Source: Sedimentibacter hydroxybenzoicus DSM 7310 (lineage in GTDB: Bacteria > Bacillota > Clostridia > Tissierellales > Sedimentibacteraceae). Taken from it: DNA of 64,000 bases. The stretch lies in NCBI RefSeq assembly GCF_013403245.1, contig NZ_JACBNQ010000003.1, positions 141,115 through 205,114 on the forward strand. The letters are read 5' to 3'. The notes beneath the pieces were generated by a model. That model was not told where the DNA came from. It made no database searches and was given only the letters and a program-made list of their open reading frames with translations. Below, in pieces: positions 43,618-53,495 of this stretch (position 1 is its first letter; each line of letters begins with the position of its first letter). A program made the position numbers and the translations under genes.

Positions 43618-43626
43618 TAGTCCATG

Positions 43627-46600
43627 TTAGTTACTCAATGTCCCTGTAATAAATCTATACAGTATGGCAGCAATCTCTGCCCTAGTGGCATTGCCTTTCG
43701 GTGCTAATTCCTTATCTGTTCTTCCTGTAATCAGTCCGTTGGCATTAGCCCAGCTCATTGCTTCTGCAGCCCAGCTGCTTATATGTTCTTTATCATCATA
43801 AATACTTAAATCGGCTCTCAATTCCACATCATAATTTTTGTATTGACTGTAACGATACAATATTACCGCAACCTGCTCCCGGGTAATATTATCATCGGAA
43901 CCAAAGAACTGCCCGCCATATCCTGATACAATATTGTTTTCGTTAGCCCACAGCACAGCATCCTTGTACCAAGCTTCATTTAAATCAACAAATTGATTCT
44001 TGCCTTGAGGATTGGGAGTACCTGCCATACGCCATAGTACCGTAGCCAGCATACCTCGGGTCATAGTCAACTCAGGGCTGAAAATATTGTTGCCTGTGCC
44101 TGCAAATAAGCTGTGTCCGTATACAAATGCAATTGGGTCTTCATACCAGCTGCCTTTATTCACATCCTCAAAATTCTCCTGGGGTTCCAGTCTGTATCCT
44201 ATGCTGATAGTTTTATCCGGAATCAGGACTGTTCCTCCCCTTAAGGTCATTGTCAGTCCAGATGTAAAGGTAGAGGTACCGCTGCCGCTTTCCGGCAGTT
44301 TGATGCTTCCGTCGGCTAAAATAACAGTATCCTCCGGAACAGTAAGCACTGTGCCTCCTTGAAGCAGAATACTGCCTCCTCCGGGAAGTGTTATGGTGCC
44401 GTCCTCAGCTGTTACAGGTTCCTTTCCCACAGGTGTTTCAATTTGAAGCCCACCTATTGTAATTATATTGCCCGCAGGTGCGACTTTAATGTTGGTACCG
44501 CTTTTACCGCCACCATCATCGTCATCTTCACCTTCAGCTACATATATTATATCCATTATTCTTTCAGTCACATTGCCTGCACTATCTCTGGCAATCAGAT
44601 GCATTTGCATCAACGGCAGATCCATGGTTCCTTCTATGGTAAATTCACCGTCTGTAACCTCAACATTTTCACCGTTAAATGTAAGAGTTGCTCCCTTTTC
44701 CACCATTCCGTTTATATTTATGGCTCCGTTTATTGCAGTTGTACTTCCTCCGTCAACATCTAAATATGGGGCTTTCGTATCAACCTCTATGGTAATAAGC
44801 TGTGAAGCCTGCTCTTCTCCAAAGCTTGTGTCAAATCTCAGATAATAGATGCCGTCCTCTTTAAAGTCATAGGTGAAAGAACCGCTCTTGCCGGTGATGG
44901 TTGCAACATTATTATCTTCTCCGTTTACCTTCCACACCTTTATTTCGCCCACATCTTTATCCGCTTCTACGTTTATTTTAGGATTAAGTTTATTAACCGC
45001 AAAAGCAGCCCTTGTTTCTCCCTCTGACGCAGTACCACCCTCCACTGTAATGGTGAACTCCGGAATAACCGGTTCGCTTATACTGAATCCGACAATATTT
45101 GCCTCTCCGTAAACAGGAATATCATAGGAGGATGTTCTTAATTCACCCAGTGATACCGTATTATTTTTATAAGCTTTGACACTTACATTATAGTCTTTTC
45201 CAAACTCAAGACCTGCCTCTCCCGTTTCTCCGTTAATCATTAGAGATGCTGTACCCCCTTGGATTATGGTTTCGGTTTTCAGATTACCATCCTCATCCTT
45301 TGCCACGTTTACAGAGGTCAGGGATTCTACAGGAACATTGTTTTCATCTAAAACGGCAACCATGTATCCGTCGGCTCCTTCAACCGCAGCCCAGCTTATT
45401 TTTATTGCGCCGCCGCCTATATATTCCGTGCTGACTGTTTGTGTCTTTGACGGTGCCATTTTATTTACATGCTCAAAGGAATCCGCATCCATCAAATCCA
45501 AATTAATATCTCCGTCACTATCCTTTTCTAGTAAGGAAGCTCTGACAAAATAACTGCCTGTAGATAGATTTTCATTTAATGTATATTTAAAGCTTCCGTC
45601 CCTTGCTTTAAGCTTTGTAACAGGGATTGTTACTTTATCACCCTTTTCTGTATAAACATCTTCTGTTTCATCTGTCATGCTCAGCACCTGTACCATTTCA
45701 CCGGTATCCATGCTGTGAAGCGTCAATTGTACAAAAAGATCATCAATTTTATCTTCACCGGCAGCATTTATGCTCCAGCTTATGGTCTTGCTCTCTGTAT
45801 CCACCGATATGTCTGTAAATTCAGGTATTGGAAGTATTTCTATGACTTCACAAATTAATGCTCCCTCTGCCTCAAAGCTATAGTTTCCTGCTTCTGCAAT
45901 AATATACGGAACGGAATACATTCCAAAGCCTTTATCCATATAAGTATCTGTTGTATTAAACCAATCCTCAGCTGACAAAGTTAATGTTTCGTAAACCTCT
46001 CCGTCCTTATAGATTGTAATGCTGGTGTATTTTTCATCTGCGGAAATTCCTGCCACATAGCCCTTTTCCATACCCGGAATTTCTGTACGAAACGCTGCAG
46101 GCACGGCTCTTGCACCCTGCGTGTCCATGGACATCATTCTCATTTGAGGTGCCGGTTGGTAGCTTCCGATTTGTCTCATGTTTGTGGCTATAAACTTTTC
46201 ACCGTTTTCCCCTTCTCCTAAAACCATTCCTTCCTGTGCCATAACGGCACTTCTTCTATTCCATGAAAATTTTCCGGTATTAAAGTTATATGCCACCGAA
46301 ACAGAAGGCTCCCATGCGCCTAAATCCGCACCTAACTTTCCTGAAATTCTCTGCCTGTCGGCATACAGCTTACCATAGCCTGTAGCATCAAAGAGCCATG
46401 GAAGAGTTGCCGACGCATCAGCATATCCCCAGAAAACAATCATTTTATCCAACTGACTCTTTACACTGTCATTGGGAAGCTGAAGCTTATTTCCACTGTC
46501 ATATACCTGCTCCATGTATTCAATCATGGCACCTGATAAATATTCCCCTAAAAGCTCAAGGCCTAAGTCTACGGATGCCCTTAATACCAAAGCATCTGAT

Positions 46601-49600
46601 TTCAATCCAATACTACCCTTGTAATAGAAATATGCGTCAGGAGGCGTGTTCATATCTTTGCTGTCTCTCAGCCCCATAGCAATGCCCACATCCTCTATCG
46701 TTAAAAATTCAAGCACCTTCATTTCGTTTGCAATGGCCGAAAATTCCGATGGTCCCATGGTAATCGTAGCCTTTTGTACATCTACTATAGAGCCGGTAAC
46801 ATCCTTAATAGCACCGGATAAGGTTAACTTAAACGGAGGAATATAATTAAACTGCTTATATGCACTTTTGCCGAGACCTTCAATCGAGCCTCCCGCTCCG
46901 GTGATATATGCAACTGTAACAGGAGGAAGCAGCGGTATGCCTGTCCCTTCCGCATCTGTACGGGCAAAAAATTTCAATGTATCCGGTATAAATAAATTCC
47001 TTCCGTTTGCTTCTCCCCACATAAATACAAATTCGCCTTCTACAAATATAACATCATTAATGGTCAGATCACCGCTTAAGGATACAAAGCTTGGTTCCGT
47101 TTCCGGCAAGGAATCAATTTCAAAATAAAATTTCCCGTTGGCTCCCACAAAGTCTCCAAACCAATCCGAAGGTGAAAAGTCTACGTAAGCCTCTGCGTGA
47201 GTGGGAGGAAGCTCCCTCAAGCCTTCTCTGAGAATCATCTCATGAAGTATTGCCCCTGCTCCTATATTATCCGCTATGAATGGAATTGCTCCTCCTAAGA
47301 CTAATTGTCCCGCCAACGAAAATTCTTCTTCGTAAATTCTGTATTGCTCCAATTCACCACGCATAAAGAATATATCAAAGGACTCCGTATACATGGTTGA
47401 CAGCAGTACATCTTTTCCCTCCGTCAGCCTCCTGTTGCGGTATTTATTAGCAGGATCTAATACTATGTCAAAGCCATTAGCCAAGGTAAGCCCATTCCAC
47501 TTCAAACTTCCTTCTGCGGCAGATATTTTAATCCTTCCTCCGGTCTCCTCTGTTATGCGTATGGATGCTCCCGATCCTGCAATGTATTCCAATGCTTTGT
47601 TCATGGTCGAATCACTGCTTACTCTGTAGCCATTTCCCTGAGAGTCCGGTATTACCCTGCCTTTGAAGCTCAGGAGAGTTGTTCCTGCCGACTTATCTTC
47701 TTTTAACTCTTTCTCAGTTCCAAAAAACTCCATGACAAGGCTATTGTCCTGTCTTTGCGTTATGGTTAAAATTCCGTAGGTATTATTTGAATAGATCCTG
47801 TCATCTGAAACCTCCAGAGGCACATACTCGGAATTTCCTCGAACTGTCCCGAATGAAACCTCATACTTACCCACGTTTTTCAGCATATTAACATTGCTTA
47901 CGTCAATTTTTATTTTATCTCTTTTATCAGAAGAATATGAAGTTTGATTTATCACATCAAACTGTGTTACGAGCTCTACATTGCCTTTATTGTCTTTGAA
48001 ATTCAGAGCCGTAATTTCTTTGCCGCTGTATCCGAAATAACCTATAAATGTCAATGATTGTTTTTCATCCTTATTATATAAAACCCTCGGAGACACAGAT
48101 TCCAAGGTACGTCCACCCATTTCCACACCCTTGTAATATTCTGCCTGAAAATTAGCACCTGTATCATTAAGAGCTATATGGCTTTCCCATGTTCTTGCTT
48201 CGATTCTAGCTACAAGTATATCTTTATTAACAAGTATGTCTGTTCCCGGACCACTAAAAAATTCATAGTAATAAGAAGTATGGACTTTTCCGTCTATATT
48301 TTTAACTTCCTTTTCAACAGAATAACGACTCCAGCTAATAGTCCCGGCACGGCCTTTATCTTTATTTAAGGGTTGAATGCTTAAAAGCTGTACATCCTTA
48401 TTATCTATAATCTCTCTGTCAGAAATATAGGTTATTTTAATTCCTTCGCTGTTTTTAGAGCCGTCTTTTCCTCCGTATTGAGACACTGACACATCTATGT
48501 ATTTTCGTGTGTCCTTTGCAATTCCCACGCTGTAAAGAGTTCTCATATAAAAATAGTATCCCGGAATGCTTAAAGTAATATCTATACTTTTGTCTTCCTT
48601 CACATTGCTGACCCCAAGAGACCATTGAGTACCGTCACCTATTTTTGTAAGCTCTCCCATGTCAAAAATATCTTTACTAAAGGTTATATGATCTTTTTCA
48701 AGGTTGTCCACCGGCTTGGTAAAGGTAAAAAGAATTTCAGTGGTTTCCTCAAAGCCCCTCCTGCCGTTGGCAGAAGCCTTCGCCTCATTAGTTACACGCA
48801 CATCCTTATAAACATTTACCTTTACGGTGTTGTTGTCTATAACAGCACGGGAAGGATTGTTTACCGTAATTGTTAACTCATCGTCATTATTATATCCGCC
48901 TACATAAAGATAAATGTTTCCCTTAAAAGATGAAACACCTGTTACCGTTGCACCTTCTACCGTTATATCTTTTTTTGTAAAGCTGTGGTTAACGGGAATA
49001 TATTCCCCACCCTCCTTGTCCAGTAAGGTAAGCAATATATATTCGGTGTTTTTTACTCCTTTTTCTCCACGCAGTTGCTCTGCCTTAAGATTAATGTGGG
49101 TTTGCAGATCCTTGTATATACGAGTACTTCTCTCTCTGTAAATGTTCTCATTAGGAATTTCTCTGCCGCCTACCATTATATCGCCATCTTCATTGTTTCC
49201 AACGGTCACCGCAGCCGTACTGTTGTTATCCCAGTCCGGTTTATTGGGAAGCTTCAAAAGCCAGGTCGCGGCATTGTCATCATCATTATCCGTTATTTCA
49301 TAGTCGGTATATGTTTTTTTGTCTATTGCAACAGATACCTCAATGGCTGTTGGCGTAGTGATTAAGCCTTCTGAAAATGTCAGCAGTATTCCCGTTGTAT
49401 GGGCTGTTTTATCACTGCCTCCTATCTGAGCGGCAGAAAAAGAAACCTTATTGGCAGTGAATACTTGGACATCCACCTTTTCTGTTTCTATTCTGTAGTT
49501 CTGCCAAGATTCTATCTCTACGCCAATATTTTGTCCGTCTTTAACACTGATTCCCTCAATAGTCAGATACCATATTTTTTTATCATATTCATCTTGTTTT

Positions 49601-52545
49601 AAAGATTTGGCTGCAGCTCCCGTAAGCTTTATTCTGTTTGTGGTCAGATGGTCCACATCTTTGTCGAAGGTCAACTGAACAGTACGTGTACGGGCTGTAT
49701 TGCTTATTCCGTCAGTTTGTTTTGCTATAAAGGTCACCGCTGCTCTTGCATCGCTGTATAGAGCAACATTTTGAGGGCTGTCCACCTTATAATGGGCATC
49801 AGTACCTGACCAATTACCAACAGCTACCGTTGCTATTGCATTATTCGCAAAATTTCCTGCTATAGTCAAAAGCCACTTATCGCTCTTTCCCTCATCATTG
49901 GTATTTGTTGCGGTTAATTCTGTTATACTTGCACCGTCTGCACCTGTCAGAGTGATTTTCTCCTTAGTCAGTCTGTCTACAGCTTTATCAAATGCAAGCA
50001 ATATACCAGAGGAAGTCTTTACCCCGTTTTCACCGCCAATCTGATCAGCTGTAAAGTTCAAACTCAGTTCACTGCTGCGATAAATGTGTACGATATGCTT
50101 CGTATTATCAACAGTATAGTCTGCTCCGTCACCTATGACTACTTCTATAAAATGATTATTTTCTACAGTTATGTCCTTGATATTGATAAGCCATGTTTTT
50201 CCGTCATCATCACCATTATCCGTTAAGCTTGCTATAGACGCACCGGTAAGGTTTATCTGACCTTGCGTAAGCTGTGTATCCTGATCAAAGGTAACTAAAA
50301 TTCCCGTGCTGTCCGTGAGGCCATCAGCACCTCCTACCCTATCTAAGGTATATGTGCGTTCGGCAGCTCTCTTATACAGTGTAACCTCCATAGAAGAAGG
50401 GCGAACCACATAGCTATCCCAATTAGCAATGGATACGGTAACCTTGTCTCCGTTCTGGATGTCCGTTAAATCATTTAACGGTACATACCATTTTCCGTCC
50501 TGTTTAGTAGGCTTTACTGTTTGAATTATTGTTTCGCCTTTCTTTACTGAAACCCCGCTGGAGCCGCTTATATCTTTATCCGTGCTGAGCAAAATCCCCT
50601 GTGAATTTACTTTACCGCTTGTACCGCCTACCTGCTCGGCACTTGTAAAATCAATATAATCCGGCAGGGCAGTAAGAATCTGCAGACAATAACCGTTGTC
50701 AACAACCGTTACACCTGCAGGCAGATTTGCAGTTTGAATTTTCCCATCTGAAACAGTGATACCAAAAGATTCTAACAAGCCCCCGGAAACGGTATGCGTT
50801 CCATCATCATTTAAAATGGGAAGCTGGGCATACCCCATTGAATTTGTTGTAATATCTTCACCGTTTACAGTAAATCCCATGTACGAATTCGGCTCGTCTG
50901 CTGTTTCTCCGCTGTAAATATAGAAGGGCTTCTCAGAATGATGAGCTAAGTAAATTTGTCCGTTATTTACGCCGTATTCGTACTCTGATTCAGGTTTTAT
51001 TTTAAAACTATCATCGGCATCACTGCCGGCAATATCAAAATCTTCCGCAGTATATTTAAACTCTCCCGGCACATGGCGATTTATAGTTACTTCCTCTCCA
51101 TCATTTCCTTCATACCCGGAGCCGTTCTTCAATATTAAGGTAGGGGCATCATATGCGTATTCAGATGAATCTGCTCCCGCCGCCTGAAAGTCCACCGTCA
51201 AAGGTCCTTGTACGGCGGAACTTTTTTGTCCGCCTGTAAATTCTGCTTTTGTGCCATATTTAAGAAATACTTCCACCTCTCCCGAGCCTTTTAGAGCAGT
51301 AGCATTTTCTACATAATTGGCTCCATTAAAGCTTACAGAAGAATTATTTATAAGAAAAATCTCTGCCTTGCCTCCGGCATCCCAGGCAGCACCCCCATTT
51401 GCGCCTGAACCTCCGCCAAGACCGGTAATTATCATTGAGCCGTTATCAAGAGAAATCACAGCACTCCCCTTTGTTTTTAATCCGGTTCCGCCGTTATTTC
51501 CTTCATATGACCCATCGCTCCCGCTTGCATTAAGGCTTCCGCCGTTGGTTATATTAATTGTTCCTCCGTCCTCTAACACAATACCGTCACCGGAATTCAC
51601 ATTGCTTGAATTGTTATTTCCTACGGAAACGGTCAATTTGCCTTCGTTTATTTCAATATTCTTTACAGAAGGAACAGCAGTATTGGTAGGCTTATCACTA
51701 TCCTCACCCGGTGAATAAACATATACATTTCCGGAGCCGATTTTTATGGTATCAATTGACCCGGATATCCTTAATTTGTTATCTTCAAAACCTGAACTTC
51801 CGATATTAACCCAGCCTTCCGCCTCCAAGGTGTGAAAATTACCGGAAATACTTCCTATACTAAGATTTGTACCGCCGTCTGTTTCTAAGTTCAGACTTGC
51901 CTGACTATTTTGCATTTTAACGGCGCTCAAGTAAAAGCCTTTTCCGCTTTCAAATGCGGTAGCTCCGATTATAGTCAAGGCTTCTGTTCCTTCATACTCT
52001 AACTTATCAACAGAGCCTCCGCTGACTCCCGTGAATATAATTTTCTTCACACCGTTTCCGGCAACTATGGTACCGTTAATAGCTCCCGGAGTAATGACAT
52101 TAATCGTAACTGTTTCCTCTGTGAGATTAAGCGTACCGGTTGCTCCCGGATTTAGGGTGACTCCGGTTACTCCTTCCAGATTATCATCCGTTGCATCACT
52201 GCTCCAATCATATGGAGGTGATGACATTTTTAACGGGATGGATATGTATCCATACGTCCCATAGTCTCCCTGACTCTCTCCAATCACATCATCTTCAACA
52301 TAACCCTCATCTACAGATGATTTTTCTCCCGGATACTTGTCATTCAGAGCATAATCTCTGTTGAACAAACCGACAAGATTCCTATAGTTTTCTGCAAAAT
52401 TTCTATAGCTTCCTATATTGATTTCATTGCCTTTTCTTTCAAGTATATTTCCATACTCTAAAGCAGTCACAGGTATCATACCTATTGTTAGGGTGAAAAT
52501 AAGTATAATTGCTATAACTCTTCGAAATATACGAAATTGGTTCAT
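43627..52545 (-). CDS. Giant SLH-anchored surface protein with Ig-like repeats
   Basis: A 2972-residue secreted protein. Signal peptide at residues ~5-30 (IAIILIFTLTIGMIPVTA). Residues ~110-480 are Gly/Asn/Ser-rich and repetitive, like a beta-helix. Residues ~630-1480 hold about eight Ig-like repeats of ~100 residues with the pattern GG..G...S.GI.L.FDK and W.L.I..I. A fibronectin-like region precedes a Gly-rich stalk. Three SLH domains end the protein (FEDVNKGSWYEDPIAFVYG, FVDLNEAWYKDAVLWANENN, SWAAEAMSWANANGLITG). The ATG at 52545 has GGAGG. The divergent LytTR system may control it. Confidence 0.9.
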   Translation of the reverse strand: MNQFRIFRRVIAIILIFTLTIGMIPVTALEYGNILERKGNEINIGSYRNFAENYRNLVGLFNRDYALNDKYPGEKSSVDEGYVEDDVIGESQGDYGTYGYISIPLKMSSPPYDWSSDATDDNLEGVTGVTLNPGATGTLNLTEETVTINVITPGAINGTIVAGNGVKKIIFTGVSGGSVDKLEYEGTEALTIIGATAFESGKGFYLSAVKMQNSQASLNLETDGGTNLSIGSISGNFHTLEAEGWVNIGSSGFEDNKLRISGSIDTIKIGSGNVYVYSPGEDSDKPTNTAVPSVKNIEINEGKLTVSVGNNNSSNVNSGDGIVLEDGGTINITNGGSLNASGSDGSYEGNNGGTGLKTKGSAVISLDNGSMIITGLGGGSGANGGAAWDAGGKAEIFLINNSSVSFNGANYVENATALKGSGEVEVFLKYGTKAEFTGGQKSSAVQGPLTVDFQAAGADSSEYAYDAPTLILKNGSGYEGNDGEEVTINRHVPGEFKYTAEDFDIAGSDADDSFKIKPESEYEYGVNNGQIYLAHHSEKPFYIYSGETADEPNSYMGFTVNGEDITTNSMGYAQLPILNDDGTHTVSGGLLESFGITVSDGKIQTANLPAGVTVVDNGYCLQILTALPDYIDFTSAEQVGGTSGKVNSQGILLSTDKDISGSSGVSVKKGETIIQTVKPTKQDGKWYVPLNDLTDIQNGDKVTVSIANWDSYVVRPSSMEVTLYKRAAERTYTLDRVGGADGLTDSTGILVTFDQDTQLTQGQINLTGASIASLTDNGDDDGKTWLINIKDITVENNHFIEVVIGDGADYTVDNTKHIVHIYRSSELSLNFTADQIGGENGVKTSSGILLAFDKAVDRLTKEKITLTGADGASITELTATNTNDEGKSDKWLLTIAGNFANNAIATVAVGNWSGTDAHYKVDSPQNVALYSDARAAVTFIAKQTDGISNTARTRTVQLTFDKDVDHLTTNRIKLTGAAAKSLKQDEYDKKIWYLTIEGISVKDGQNIGVEIESWQNYRIETEKVDVQVFTANKVSFSAAQIGGSDKTAHTTGILLTFSEGLITTPTAIEVSVAIDKKTYTDYEITDNDDDNAATWLLKLPNKPDWDNNSTAAVTVGNNEDGDIMVGGREIPNENIYRERSTRIYKDLQTHINLKAEQLRGEKGVKNTEYILLTLLDKEGGEYIPVNHSFTKKDITVEGATVTGVSSFKGNIYLYVGGYNNDDELTITVNNPSRAVIDNNTVKVNVYKDVRVTNEAKASANGRRGFEETTEILFTFTKPVDNLEKDHITFSKDIFDMGELTKIGDGTQWSLGVSNVKEDKSIDITLSIPGYYFYMRTLYSVGIAKDTRKYIDVSVSQYGGKDGSKNSEGIKITYISDREIIDNKDVQLLSIQPLNKDKGRAGTISWSRYSVEKEVKNIDGKVHTSYYYEFFSGPGTDILVNKDILVARIEARTWESHIALNDTGANFQAEYYKGVEMGGRTLESVSPRVLYNKDEKQSLTFIGYFGYSGKEITALNFKDNKGNVELVTQFDVINQTSYSSDKRDKIKIDVSNVNMLKNVGKYEVSFGTVRGNSEYVPLEVSDDRIYSNNTYGILTITQRQDNSLVMEFFGTEKELKEDKSAGTTLLSFKGRVIPDSQGNGYRVSSDSTMNKALEYIAGSGASIRITEETGGRIKISAAEGSLKWNGLTLANGFDIVLDPANKYRNRRLTEGKDVLLSTMYTESFDIFFMRGELEQYRIYEEEFSLAGQLVLGGAIPFIADNIGAGAILHEMILREGLRELPPTHAEAYVDFSPSDWFGDFVGANGKFYFEIDSLPETEPSFVSLSGDLTINDVIFVEGEFVFMWGEANGRNLFIPDTLKFFARTDAEGTGIPLLPPVTVAYITGAGGSIEGLGKSAYKQFNYIPPFKLTLSGAIKDVTGSIVDVQKATITMGPSEFSAIANEMKVLEFLTIEDVGIAMGLRDSKDMNTPPDAYFYYKGSIGLKSDALVLRASVDLGLELLGEYLSGAMIEYMEQVYDSGNKLQLPNDSVKSQLDKMIVFWGYADASATLPWLFDATGYGKLYADRQRISGKLGADLGAWEPSVSVAYNFNTGKFSWNRRSAVMAQEGMVLGEGENGEKFIATNMRQIGSYQPAPQMRMMSMDTQGARAVPAAFRTEIPGMEKGYVAGISADEKYTSITIYKDGEVYETLTLSAEDWFNTTDTYMDKGFGMYSVPYIIAEAGNYSFEAEGALICEVIEILPIPEFTDISVDTESKTISWSINAAGEDKIDDLFVQLTLHSMDTGEMVQVLSMTDETEDVYTEKGDKVTIPVTKLKARDGSFKYTLNENLSTGSYFVRASLLEKDSDGDINLDLMDADSFEHVNKMAPSKTQTVSTEYIGGGAIKISWAAVEGADGYMVAVLDENNVPVESLTSVNVAKDEDGNLKTETIIQGGTASLMINGETGEAGLEFGKDYNVSVKAYKNNTVSLGELRTSSYDIPVYGEANIVGFSISEPVIPEFTITVEGGTASEGETRAAFAVNKLNPKINVEADKDVGEIKVWKVNGEDNNVATITGKSGSFTYDFKEDGIYYLRFDTSFGEEQASQLITIEVDTKAPYLDVDGGSTTAINGAININGMVEKGATLTFNGENVEVTDGEFTIEGTMDLPLMQMHLIARDSAGNVTERIMDIIYVAEGEDDDDGGGKSGTNIKVAPAGNIITIGGLQIETPVGKEPVTAEDGTITLPGGGSILLQGGTVLTVPEDTVILADGSIKLPESGSGTSTFTSGLTMTLRGGTVLIPDKTISIGYRLEPQENFEDVNKGSWYEDPIAFVYGHSLFAGTGNNIFSPELTMTRGMLATVLWRMAGTPNPQGKNQFVDLNEAWYKDAVLWANENNIVSGYGGQFFGSDDNITREQVAVILYRYSQYKNYDVELRADLSIYDDKEHISSWAAEAMSWANANGLITGRTDKELAPKGNATRAEIAAILYRFITGTLSN

Positions 52546-52731
52546 ATTGTTCCTCCTCTCAGTTTTCCGCCTATGTGTATTATGAAGTACTGGCATGATC
52601 TGAATACTTCTCGAATATAATTATATTACAATTCTTTTGTATCTGCTATAATTGGAAACGTTGATTAAGTCAGCGAAATTAATACTTGACAAAATTATAA
52701 ATTTATGCTTTAAGCAAAAGTTTTTTTATGC

Positions 52732-52737
52732 TATACT
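52732..52737 (+). promoter_or_regulatory. Candidate -10 box of the LytTR system
   Basis: TATACT 35 bases before the TTG start of the regulator. The -35 position reads TTTAAG, a weak match; a TTGACA at 52686-52691 lies too far upstream for this -10. Confidence 0.35.
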
Positions 52738-52771
52738 ATAAAGGACAAGTTTATGATATGAGGTAAGAGCT

Positions 52772-53494
52772 TTGGATACAACTCTTAAAGTCGCTCTATG
52801 CGAAGATACTAAAAAGGATATTGATTTGCTTCTTAAATATATTAAGCAAAGCGGTATTTCCGCCATTTGTGATACTTATTCGTCCTGCGAGGAATTTCTG
52901 CATAACTTTCTTGCCGGAAAATATGATCTGATTTTTTTAGATATTTATATGGAAGGAATAAACGGAATTGATGCTGCGGCTAAAGTTCGCCTGACAGATT
53001 CATCTGTAATGTTAGTCTTTACTACCACAAGTCTTGACCATACTTTAGAAAGCTACAGGCTAAAAGCTCCGATTTATATTGAGAAGCCGGTAACCTTTGA
53101 AGAAACTCGGGGAGCTCTTAAAATGGCTCTGGAAAAGCGCAAAGCCGCAGACTATATAACCTTGCTTATAAATGGTATGTATAAAGACGTTTCTTTGGAC
53201 AGAGTTCTTTATTTTGAAACAAAAAATCACACAGTTAATGTTATTGGACTGTCAGAAACAATGTGTACCAGTCAGTCAATAAAGCTGTCACATATAGAAA
53301 GCCTGCTTCCTGATACGTTTTTTCGCTGCCATCACAGTTATATAGTCAATATGAAATATGTCCGTGGAATTGATAAGGAGTTTAAAATTTTTACAATGCA
53401 AAATGGGGACAAGGTACATATACGTCATCAGCTTTTTAAAAAAGCATTACAGATTTATGAGAAATTTTTATTTTCTAAAACGAAAGAGGCATAA
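52772..53494 (+). CDS. LytTR-family response regulator
   Basis: Receiver domain (residues ~1-120) with acidic residues in ALCEDT, phospho-acceptor Asp in LIFLDIYMEG and Lys in IYIEKPV. A LytTR DNA-binding domain follows (KDVSLDRVLYFETKNHTVNV, FRCHHSYIVNMKYV). It has 240 residues. The start is TTG behind GAGGT. The kinase begins two bases after its stop. Such regulators bind paired direct repeats and often control surface or peptide genes; the divergent giant gene is the obvious candidate. Confidence 0.92.
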   Translation: MDTTLKVALCEDTKKDIDLLLKYIKQSGISAICDTYSSCEEFLHNFLAGKYDLIFLDIYMEGINGIDAAAKVRLTDSSVMLVFTTTSLDHTLESYRLKAPIYIEKPVTFEETRGALKMALEKRKAADYITLLINGMYKDVSLDRVLYFETKNHTVNVIGLSETMCTSQSIKLSHIESLLPDTFFRCHHSYIVNMKYVRGIDKEFKIFTMQNGDKVHIRHQLFKKALQIYEKFLFSKTKEA

Positions 53495-53495
53495 T

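Noticed and set aside
48100..50670. Periodic sequence in the giant gene as a CRISPR-like array
   Set aside because: The period is about 300 bases, the copies are diverged and in one open frame; they are protein domain repeats.
44012..52264. Many plus-strand frames opposite the giant surface gene
   Set aside because: They mirror a long, well-formed minus-strand gene with signal peptide and SLH domains; none has a recognisable family or start signal.
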